Source of the DNA: Stercorarius parasiticus
Taxonomy: Eukaryota > Chordata > Aves > Charadriiformes > Stercorariidae
Assembly (NCBI GenBank): GCA_013396915.1
Contig: VWZL01000111.1
Span: forward strand, 389,854 to 453,853
DNA: 64,000 nucleotides
Reading direction: 5' to 3'
The notes beneath the pieces were generated by a model, which saw only the letters and a program-made list of their open reading frames with translations, was not told the origin of the DNA and did not search any database. This document shows, one piece after another, positions 22,247 through 33,400 of the stretch. Positions within the stretch are counted from its first letter, which is position 1. Each line of letters opens with the position of its first letter. Made by a program: the position numbers and the translations under genes.

Positions 22247-22811
22247 TGTCATGGTTTCAGCTGGGATGGAGTTAACTTTCTTGCTCGCAGCTGGTATAGT
22301 GCTATGTTTTGGATTTGGGATGAGAAACAGTGATGATAGCATGCTAATGTTTTTGGTTGTTGCTAGGCAGTCAAAACCTTTTCTGCTTCTCTCATGGCCA
22401 TGCCAGTGAGCAGGCGGGGAGGGCACAAAAAGCTGGGAGGAGACACAGTCAGGACAGTTGATCCCAACTGACCAAAGGGATATCCTATACCATATGGCAT
22501 CATGCTCAGTGTATAAAGCTGAGGGAAGAAGAAAGGGAGGGACGTTTGGAGTTATGGTGTTTGTCTTCCCAAGGAACTGTTACGGGTGATGGAGCCCTGC
22601 TTTCCTGGAGATGGCTGAACACCAGCCTGCCTGTGGGAAGCAGTGAATGAATTCCTTGTTTTGCATTGCGTGCATGTGTGGCTTTTGCATTACTTATTAA
22701 ACTGTCTTTATCTCAACCCACGAGTTTTTTATCACTTTTATTCTCCTGCATCCCCCTGGGGAGAGTGAGCGAGCAGCTGCGTGGTTCTGGTTGCTAGCTG
22801 GTTAAACCACA
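22247..22811 (+). mobile_element. solo LTR of an endogenous retrovirus, sense to OGA
   Basis: Starts TGTCATGGTTTCAGCTGGG and ends TTAAACCACA (TG...CA ends). Flanks CCTTT and TCTTT form a 5-bp target duplication with one mismatch. Internal TATAAA at 22512-22517 and ATTAAA at 22696-22701 mark promoter and poly(A) signals, so the LTR is on the + strand. Two further copies of the family lie in NPM3, reversed. No internal retroviral genes are present, so this is a recombined solo LTR. A 5-bp duplication suits an ERVL-like element; family name not assigned. Confidence 0.88.
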
Positions 22812-24375
22812 TCTTTGTTACCCGATTTTCTTTTTTTTTTTTTTTTCTTTTATAGTAGGTCCCTGCTCAGCTTTAGGCCAGTAGGTCTGAAACAGTAGTG
22901 GCATAGGTGAAGAAAGAGCAGCATCACTCTGAATTAGATAATGCTAGTGAAAGTGAGAAATTTGTTCTGGGTGAAATAAACTGGGAGGGTTTTATGCCTG
23001 CAACTGCTCATGTTTGTTCCTCTGTTTAACTGACCTCCGTTTGTCACTTTGCTGTTTGTGAAGAGTAGTACTTCCTCAGCTTTGCCACTTCGTGGTGCCA
23101 GTTAGTCTTAAGGTCCCTCTGACAGACTAATTCTTAAAACTTGAGCCTGCTTTAAGCTTCTTAAAAGAGCGTTGTTCACTTAAGTAACTGAAATACTTGT
23201 TAGTATATGGAAAATGCTCCAGTTGCATCAGTTTTGAATTTTGAAAGGTCATAGGAGGGTGGTTTTGACCTCTGTGAGACCAAATATTTACAGATGTACA
23301 ATGGTGAATGACTCTGGAAATGAAGATATTGTCTACCTTTTGAACTGGTGTTCTGTGGGGACTTGTAAGCTTTGTGTATTAGGAGCATCATTCATCACTG
23401 AGTGGCCGTGCTGTTTGAAAATAAGAGCTTATTAAATTTCAGTGTTATTTTAGTCTCTGGTCTTTGCACTGACTGCCAAGCTGAAGCTTTGTTTTGAAGT
23501 GCCCACTTGTGGTTAAACTGTTTGCACATAGGTCTAAGTGAATTTACTTGACTAAGAGTGCATTGAGAGTGCTTTTTAAAGTATTATGTTTCTAGAATGG
23601 AAGGATTAGATTTAAAACCAGAAGCAGTTACAATTTCCATTGAATTCCATGACTTTGAATATACACTATTCTAAAATCACTTGTAGATACTTTTGTGTGA
23701 TTATTTGAAGACATAGTCTTAGCTTGTAAAGACGTGGGAATTGTAAAGTAAGGTATCAACTTGCAAGTTAATTTTGACAAGGAGCCTATTCACCTGAATA
23801 AAAGGAATGAAATCCTAAGCATTTTGTTGACTCACTTGCATGTTTTTTTTTAATTACGCATCATCTACCTCAGTATGTATTTATATACTCTTTGTGTGTA
23901 CTTAGCATTCTAATCTGTACTGCTGGTTAAGCATTTTTGAGCTGGTAAATATTTTCAAGTGTCTTCAGTGTTCACATTACAAACAAATCTATTTTGTAGG
24001 TGTCTGGAGCGATAGTTTAATCAGGTTGTGACTGTTCAGTCTGCTCTTATAATAATGCTGACTTGACTTTTCAAGGGCATATACTCAGGAATACAGTTTG
24101 TATTCTGAAAATTAGTTGCTTCAGCGGCCAAAATTATAAGACCTTAGATCATAAGTAATGAAATAAATTATAATTGCATTTTAAATTTAGATCAGTTTAG
24201 GTTATTACACTTTCCTAATGCTGTCTGTCTAGATTTTACTTTTTCCTTTCTGGTTTTGGAAGCTTTTTGATGAATGTAGCAGAAGAGGAAGAAAATGGTG
24301 GGTTGTAATATAATGTTTCATGAAGCAGGTATAATCTAACATCTAACTGAATAACTTTAATCTTGTTTCCTGTAG

Positions 24376-24427
24376 GATTTTATGGAAGACCTTGGGTTAT
24401 GGAGCAGAGGAAAGAACTTTTTAGAAG
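24376..24427 (+). CDS. OGA: OGA exon 2
   Basis: Acceptor TTTCCTGTAG; phase-1 start (G supplied by exon 1). Reads [17 protein letters not shown], the first strand and loop of the GH84 barrel. Ends AG|GCAAGT: the donor is GC. Confidence 0.95.
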
Positions 24428-27400
24428 GCAAGTCATGCTTCCTTTTACTGCAGCACATTCCATCACAATATAATCATAATCTTTCACTTAGGCCTGAAAA
24501 GAATTATTGTTCTAACCTAGAGCAGCTTTTTGGCTAATATCAATATTCTTAGGAGGGGCTAATAATCACCTTTCCGTCTTGCCTAAACTGAATTTGTCCA
24601 ATATCAGTTGTGTGTAAAGTTATTGTTCAACGAAGAAAAAAAAAAAATTAGATCAAGTAAAATGTAGAATTCCTGAATTTGTAGGCTATTCTTCCAATTA
24701 AGGTTTTTTTTCCTGTGTTTATAGACTTCAGAAGTGGGGACTAAATACATACCTGTATGCTCCAAAGGATGACTACAAGCACAGGATGTTCTGGCGAGAA
24801 ATGTACTCTGTGGAGGAAGCAGGTAATTGCCTTTATTTCCCCTCTGTATTTTCTGTAAATAGACTTTTGAATGAATTGGACATTGCTACATATGTTTGTG
24901 TGTGTTTAATCACAGTAGCCATTTCCAAAGGTGAGTGGAGACCCATTCTTAATACCCTGCAGATGTATTTAGTGGAGCTTTGGTACAAGCATGAATTTAC
25001 TTCTTTTAACTATAACTCTACAGATGATTTCTAAAACTGCTTTTAAGGCTTTGTGTTACGAGATCTGCTTTTTTTCCAGGGAAAGGTTGCTCAAAATTAC
25101 TCCTCTGGCTCTTGAACATCTGGGCCATATTTTGAAGTAGAAATTATGTGCTTCAGAAAAGAGAGAAGATTGATGAGTGAATAGCCTGCCCTTTTATGTC
25201 ATTCATTAAGTGCTTGTCTCAATGAAGAAAGTACCAGTTAGAAAAGCAGCTTCTGACTATTTAGTCAGAACATAAAAGACCCATTTAAGCTGGTGTGGGG
25301 CTTTTTATCTACCTCTGGCATTTATGGGATCTACAGTGTTTTATTAGCCTGTGGGGATTATAATTTTCCTTGGGTGAGGGGAAAAATGATACTTGGTTGA
25401 AACTAAATAATCCTTCTTGGAAGCCACTTTGAATCACTGCAGAAATACAGTCTAAAGGATACTGCAAGATAATGGCCAAAAAATCGTTAAATATTCTAAA
25501 AATCATCCTCTTTTTAACGTGGAAAATAGTACAAGGACAGTTGTTATACTGAGGGTGGCAGAGCACTGGAACAGGCTGCCCAGAGAGGTGGTGGAGTCTC
25601 CGTCTCTGGAGACATTCAAAACCTGCCTGGACATGTTCCTATGCAACCTGCTCTAGATTAATCTGCTCTGGCATGGGGGTTGGACTAGATGATCTCCACA
25701 GGTCCCTTCCAACCCCTATTATTCTGTGATTCCTTTTGACATAATTTCTGATAATTCTTCAAATTATTTGGTGCTCTTTGCTGTCTTAGTTTTAAGAAAT
25801 TCTAGCAATTTTTTTTTTTTTATTATGGTAGCAGAGGCATCTGCATCTTGGAATTTCCCTATAACGGCATGCAAGATTATTTTTTGTAATTGTTGAATTC
25901 TTCTGAAATGTTTGAATTTGATTTCCAGAGCAGCTAATGACTCTAATAGCAGCTGCACGAGAACATGAAATAGAGTTTATCTATGCAATCTCACCTGGAC
26001 TTGACATCACTTTCTCCAATCCTAAAGAGGTATCCACGTTGAAGCGCAAGCTAGACCAGGTAAGTGTGACAAACTTGCCACGGTTGCAGTGCTACTTAAT
26101 TTGAAAACTTCAGTACCCTGCTCACTCTTGCAGCTTTTCACTAGCTTCTTTAATGTTTTCAGCACTAGCAGTAGTTTGTACGCCTCTGAATAATTCTAGT
26201 GGCTGTGTTCAGGTTGTATTGCTGAAGTGACCAGTGATCATGTAGATTTTAAAAAAAAAAAAGTCTCATCTTCTATTGGATTCTGAAGGCTATTCTTGGG
26301 AGCTTGTCTTTAGAGTACTTTACGGCTTTGAAGCCAAGATGCATTTCTAAAGCAAGAACTCTTGTCCACAATAAATGCCTTTGGAGGCTGACCTGACATA
26401 CACATCATTTTTGTTCTCATAATTGACTTCTCTCTTTTGTCCAAAAGCTGTTACAGAGTTAGCTTTTTCCCAGCTGTCTGTCCGGTGGGATCAGATTTGG
26501 ATTGTTAAAGCTGGAACAGATTGCAGGTCTTTAGATGTCTAATCTTTGAGAAAAGCAGAGCAGTGGGTCAGAGATAGGCATTCGTTATGAATAGACACCA
26601 AAGTCTGTCTTGCCTCCCCTCCCTTCTCTCCCCCGTTTCTGTCACTTTTTAAAATCAAACTGTAGAATTTTTAAAAGGGAAAAAGAAATAAAAGTAATTA
26701 AAAAAATTAAATCTTTTGCTCTTGTCTTTTGTATCAGGTTTCCCAGTTTGGCTGCAGATCTTTTGCACTGCTGTTTGATGATATCGATCACAACATGTGT
26801 GCAGCAGACAAAGAAGTTTTCAGTTCCTTTGCTCATGCTCAAGTCTCAATCACAAATGAAATTTATCAATATCTAGGAGAACCAGACACATTCCTTTTCT
26901 GTCCTACAGGTAAAATGAGATTAATCGTTTAGTTCAGCCTTAAAGGAGGGGCCCTATTATCTTACTGGTTGAAAAGCTGCTTTAATATTTAATCACCGCT
27001 TTAAGGTTTATTTTGGGGTTGTTTGAAGAAATTCACTTACGAAGAAAGGTTCAAGTAATTCAACTATTTGCAGTGGTTTTGCCAAACCTACGCATCTTTG
27101 AAAAACTTAATGCCAAGCAAAGAAAGCAGCTTGATAGAATGGTTCAAGGAGTTTAAACTGAAAATTAGGTTAAAGGAAGACTTCTGTTTGACATGTACCG
27201 AAATCTTTTTGCTTCTTGATCTGGCTAGCTGTTAATTTCTTAGAATTTTCTTAAGGTAGAAGTACAGCACAGTCTTTGCTTAATTCTGTCATTGGTACCT
27301 TTTTTTAATGAGATTACCCACTTTTATTAGGCACTGAGTTGTTTTATTTATTTATTAAAAAATAAGATGACTTGCACTCAGGTCCAGTCATTGCTTTTTT

Positions 27401-30400
27401 AAATTGGAAGCTTCCTCTAATATCTGTAAGAATATTATAAGGGAGAATCACTGTGTTCAGTGGTGTGGATTGTTGCAAGGAAAATTCAATTCAGTAGTTA
27501 TGTTATCATCATTGTTAACTTGTTTATCCCCTTACCAACCTAGTGGTTTGGTTCTGTTGCAGACCTTCTCTTTAACTTTAAAAAGATATATGTTCTGGTG
27601 TTAATATTTTTAGGTATTTGCACTTCATAATCAGTCTTAGGGTTTCTAGTTCTCTTGTATTGTCTGCTGTAACTTTCCCTTCTATTCATGAACTTCATTA
27701 GGTTTTTTCCCGATTTTGACATTTGAGCAATTTTAATTAAATTCTCTATCTTTCCCTTCTGATCTTTATGCTAAGTATCATTCATAATGTCCTTTTTCTT
27801 TATACTTTATACTTTTAGGCCTTTGTTGGTTAATTTTATAGATGTTTCTCTTCTCACATGGTAGTATTCTGTCAATGCATTCATGAGACAGTTGGGTATG
27901 TTGTCACACATGTGGATTCTTCTACTAACAGCAACATTCTCTTTCCCTGTGCAGAGTACTGTGGAACTTTCTGTTATCCAAATGTTGCACAGTCGCCGTA
28001 TTTACGGACTGTAGGAGAAAAGCTGCTCCCTGGCATTGAGGTGTTATGGACAGGTAGAAATTGTTTATTTTAGGGTTTTGTGGGTTGTTCGGTTGTGATT
28101 TTTTTTTTTAATTCACTGCTGGTGTTAAAAACAATTTCCCCTAAGTATTTAATAAAATAAACTGTCTGACTACGTGGGGGTTGAATCCTCAAGTATATGC
28201 AAAGCCCTCTGATTATCTTGTTTCCCTCTTAGGTCCGAAAGTTGTATCCAAAGACATTCCAGTAGAGTCCATTGAAGAAGTTTCTAAGATCATCAGGAGA
28301 GCACCAGTTATCTGGGATAACATTCATGCTAATGATTATGATCAAAAGAGGCTTTTTCTTGGGCCGTACAAAGGTCGGTCAACTGAGCTCATCCCTCGAC
28401 TAAAGGGAGTTCTGACCAATCCAAACTGTGAATTTGAAGCCAATTATGTTGCTATTCACACACTTGCAACATGGTACAAGTCTAACATGAATGGGGTGAG
28501 AAAAGATGTGGTGATGAGTAAGTATGCTTAACTGTTTGCTGGGATTTATGTTTAACCATATAAGTCCTGCTGATTTTTACTTTTTTTAGTGATTCTAGCC
28601 TTTCCTTACCAACTCTCAGTTTAAGATCACTTAGCATTTTCTATCCTGTAAGTAAATGGCAGTTGCCTGAAAAATTACAAGCATCTAGATTGTTTTATGG
28701 ATTTCCTGGGAAGTATCTGTAGCATCTCTCTAGTCTTGAGAGATGTCTGTGGTTGTATAAAAATCACTCTCAGCAAGCAATTTTAATGTCCAAATTTGAC
28801 ATAAGTATCCGCAGACTTGATTTCATTGGAATATAAGCAGTTCAGATCAAAAGAGAAACTGAATGTCAGAATATCTAGTTTCTGCATAATGTTTCTGTAT
28901 TGACGTTGGTGGTGACCATAGTTTTCCATTTTGTCTCATTGGGATGTAATGCTTTGTCCTTCTTTGTGAAATAAGGCTGCTAGAGAGTTTTTGAATGCCT
29001 TGTCTAACGTGACTTTTTTATTATTATTTTAAATGAAACTTGCATGATAACTTTTAAAAACTTGTCTCTGTAGCTGATACTGAAGACAGTACAGTTTCTA
29101 TCCAGATTAAATTGGAAAATGAGGGGAGTGATGAAGATATTGAAACAGATGTTCTGTACAGCCCACAGATGGCCCTGAAGCTGGCCTTAACAGAATGGTT
29201 GCAGGAATTTGGGGTACCTCAGCAATACAGCAGTGAGTGTTGATTTTGTGGTATTCTGGGGTTGGTAGAAAAATGGGGTTAAATGTTGCATTTAGACTAA
29301 AAATGTTTTACAGATTCTGGCAATTTGTATACTTTTCAGTTAGAAGTATTTTCTGCCTTACTAACTGGGGAAGCCTTAATAAAGAAAGAAGAATGCTTGG
29401 CATTCTGCAGCGTGCCTGTAGTGCCCCGACTCATCAGCAGAAGCAACGTTGACATATGATCCTTTGGCGCTTATGACACAAGACAGGAAAGAGTCTGGAT
29501 CTTGCTAGTCCCAGTTGTTACTAGACTTCCGTGAGACTTAAGAGAATAAGAAGAATAGTCTTTTTTTTTTTTAAGTGGGTGTAAGATTATTGTAAACATT
29601 AGTTCTGCCTCAGAAGAGTCCGTATTCTTTCAGTTGTTTTAAGATGTCTTTATTTTTCTTAGTTTCTGTCTGTAGAAACCAGCTGGGTTCCTTCCAGCAT
29701 TGTACACCTCTCGTGTAGCAATGGGAGCTTGGCGTCTGATGTAAAATCTGTTTTTCTCAAATGTACGTTGGCGGTGGTTGGGGTGCCCTTCTCTGATAAC
29801 TGGTGGTGGAATGGAAGGAAGAACCTCTTCTGCACTAGAGCAGAGTTGTGAGGAGTTATCCTTTTGAACTGCTGTAGAGTTTCTGATCATTCTCAAACTC
29901 ATTCTCAAACTCTGCAGCAAAAACATGGGATGAGGAGTAGTAATTAAGGTGTCATCTTCCTTCATTTTCACCAAATAGTTTAGGTTGGAAAGGACCTCTT
30001 GAGATCTAGCCTAATGACCTTGCCCAAGGAGGGTGAGTTTAGGGCAGGTTGCCCAAGACCGTGTCCAGTCAGGTTTTGAATATCTCCATTTTCCCAAAAG
30101 ATGTTTTTGCAGTTGAAATATTTAAGCATCAGTTCTTATGTTTTGAAGTGTGCTCTATATGCAAGTAAAACTTTCACAAGTCAGTTGATGCAGAGAAAAA
30201 AAAGTTAACTTTTAGAGCTTTTTATTCTGATGGCATAGTCAGAAATGCTGCTGGCTACACATAAATATTAACTGGTAAGCAAAGATAGGATGGGGAAAAA
30301 ATTAGGAAAATTAGTTATGTGGAGGGGAAACTTGCAAAAAACAAAGTCAGTAGTTAGAATTACAATGACAAAAGAGAACAGGCAAAGTACCAAAAGGAAA

Positions 30401-33400
30401 CTGTGCTGATCAGATGGTGTGGCAGCAGAATCATCCATGATTTGCAGAAGTTGCTGATTTGCAGGTTAGTTATTGAATGCATAGTTAGATATTGAAAACT
30501 CTAAACTTGTTTCTTCTTATTCTCAGGTAGGCAAGTGGCCCACAGTGGTGCTAAAACTACCGTAGGGGATGTAGGGCCTCTGGTGGCACCATCCTCTTTA
30601 AATGCAGCAACTGTGGTTACCACCGTTTACCAAGAACCCATCATGAGTCAGGGGGCAGCGCTGAGCAGTGAGTCACCAGCCTTGGTAAAGGAGGAAGAGA
30701 AGAAGCAATCTGATGAGGAACCAATGGACATGGTAGTGGAAAAACAAGAAGACTCAGACAAGAATGCTAATCAGATACTGACAGATATTGCCGAAGCCAA
30801 AATGGCAGAGGAGTTGAAGCCAATGGATACCGATAAGGAGAGCATAGCTGAATCAAAGTCCCCGGAGATGTCTATGCAGGAAGACTCTGGTAGCGACATT
30901 GCCCCTATGCAGACTGATGAGCAAGTTAACAAAGAACAGTTTGTGCCCGGGCCAAATGAAAAGCCTCTCTACACAGTAGAACCAGTGACTTTAGAGGACT
31001 TGCAGCTTCTTGCTGACTTGTTTTATCTTCCTTATGAACATGGGCCCAAAGGTGCACAGATGCTGAGAGAATTCCAGTGGCTCAGAGCAAATAGCAGTGT
31101 TGTCAGTGTTAATTGCAAAGGAAAGGATGCTGAAAAAGTGAGTGTGAATTTATTTTTCTCTCCTTTTAAACCAAAATCCTGACCAATGTTATCTGTTGTC
31201 TGTAATAGAGATTGGTGTTCCACTTCCTAAAAGCTGAGGGTTAGTGTATAACTAACTGCAGGTCACAGTAACTTCCATTTCTCCATTGGAATCTACTGTT
31301 TTAAGCCCTGTAGGCCATGTAGCTATGAAGGCGGTCTGGTGGCTGCATTTGACCAGTGATCCTGGACTGGCCTCACTTCTAACAGCCATAGAGAATACCC
31401 ATGAGTCATGTGTGGTGTGGTAGTCCTTGCTGGTAAAATGGAGTAATGAATTGTATGGTCTTCTTCCATATTTAGAGTACCTCTCCTCCCTAGAAGGCTG
31501 TGTTTGATCTTGTGGATCTTTTGCCTCCGTTCATAGATAGAAGAATGGCGTAACCGAGCAGCCAAGTTTGAAGAGATGTGCAGCTTGGTGATGGGGATGT
31601 TCACTCGCCTCTCCAATTGTGCCAACAGGACAATCCTTTATGACATGTACTCCTACGTCTGGGATATCAAGAGTATTATGTCAATGGTGAAATCTTTTGT
31701 GCAGTGGTTAGGTAGGTGCATTGGGAGCCATTATAATCCCAGATAGTGTATTTTTTTGTTTTTAATTAGCCCACGGGGAAAACGAAGTATTAGGCATTGG
31801 ACGTGGGGTCTGATTTGACCCTATTTTAAAGGTTTTCCTGTCTCACTATTTGAAGCAATGCTTGCTGTGAATTTGCTTTGGTATTATAAGTGAAGTCTGC
31901 TGGATTCTTAAGATTGGAGACCTTGATTTTCTTCTTGGGCTAATGAAACTTGAATCTCAGCTGACACGTAAGTGTTGACTTTAACTTACTCTTGACTGAA
32001 TGCACACTGGACTATGCCATTTAACTCCTTGGATACCCTGCTGTATGATTGGAAATGACACTACGAAATGTGACCACATCAGCCATCTGCTGCTTGCTCT
32101 GTCTTGATAACATTATTGCTGTCTTCAACAGAACAATTGCAGAAGCGACCTTTCAATGGGCTTGGCCAAGAGGAAGCTGATCCTCCCAGCCCTGTGCGCA
32201 TGCGAGCTTTAGCGTAAGGCTATTCTGGTGCAAAATAATTTCCTTTAAACACTTTCCAAATTGTTGATTTTTTTAATTTATTTTTTTTTATTATTTTTTG
32301 GTAATGGATGGAAATTGTGGAGCTCTCTAGACAGATTTAGTCTGAGACTTAAACTGATCTTGAAACATTTTTTTCTTGTTTGTCTTTTTTGTTTTTTTTA
32401 ATGTGTGGCCTTTTTTTTGTTTGTTTTGTTTGTGGTGGTTTGTGTTTTTTTTTCCTGAAAGATTTTTGGGGGATCCTAAGTTGGCAGATAGCACCAGCAT
32501 GGCCTGGGTAATTCTAGTGATGACATTTCACTTTCAGGTTTTAATCCAACTCTAAGGAACATGCTGTGGACTTGCTTGACATACACAGCAGGCAGCAAAG
32601 CTGATGGTCTCATGTCACACTTTTTGTAGCTGTCGCAAACCTCACAGTGGTTAACCATTACACAACCTTGGTCTAGTTCCTAGTGTTTGGATTGTCTTTA
32701 AATGATAGTCTTAAACACTGGCAGGTTTAAGCAAGGACACAGAAGACCTGTTAAGTCATCAAGTCAGTCTGTGTTCAACAACTTTGTGTTTTGTGCTTAT
32801 TAAAATATCAGATCCCTATATACATGGTTGATAAAGAAGAAGAGCTTTTAAGATTGCCTTCTGCAAAGTACAGAGAAGAAAACTAGCTTAGCAGGAAAAC
32901 TTGTCACCATTGTAGTATGTTAACATCTCTGCCTAACGCTGCTTAAAATCTTTAGTTCGTGCATTTTTAAGACTAGTGTGATGCAACTCCCCCAACTTTA
33001 CTATTCTTGCTGTATGTTGACCTTTAGCTAGAAAGAGTGCTCTGTTTTTGATAACTTCATCTGTTTAAAACTCCAGGCCAAAGCTCTATAAAGAGAACAG
33101 TGATTCTTGTAATCTCAAAACATTGAGGGCTCAACTTAAGACTGCATTTCAGAATTACCAGACTACTTACTGATTTCAGCTGAAATTATTTTCAGTTTTC
33201 AATGTCCCTGTAAAGTTGGGTTCAAGTCTTTAAATGCATCAAATGTTGGGAATAGGTCACATTAGAAGCTAACTCTGCAAATACTAGGTCTGACTTTGGC
33301 AGTGTTCTGTTCCAGTCCTCAAACAGTATTAAATAGGTAAGAGTTCTTGACGGTTTAATACTCTTAGCTAATAGTGCTTCTGTGAGGGGGGGATGCTTTT

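Larger units (their letters stand above)
20325..24375 (+). other. OGA: OGA intron 1
   Basis: After about 250 bp of residual CpG-rich sequence the DNA becomes AT-rich and intronic. Contents: an A/C-only low-complexity stretch (21567-21645) and a complete sense-oriented ERV LTR (22247-22811). No other exon was recognised. Confidence 0.65.

Noticed and set aside
31323..31625. 100-codon - strand frame opposite OGA exon 10
   Set aside because: Partly antisense shadow of a real coding exon.
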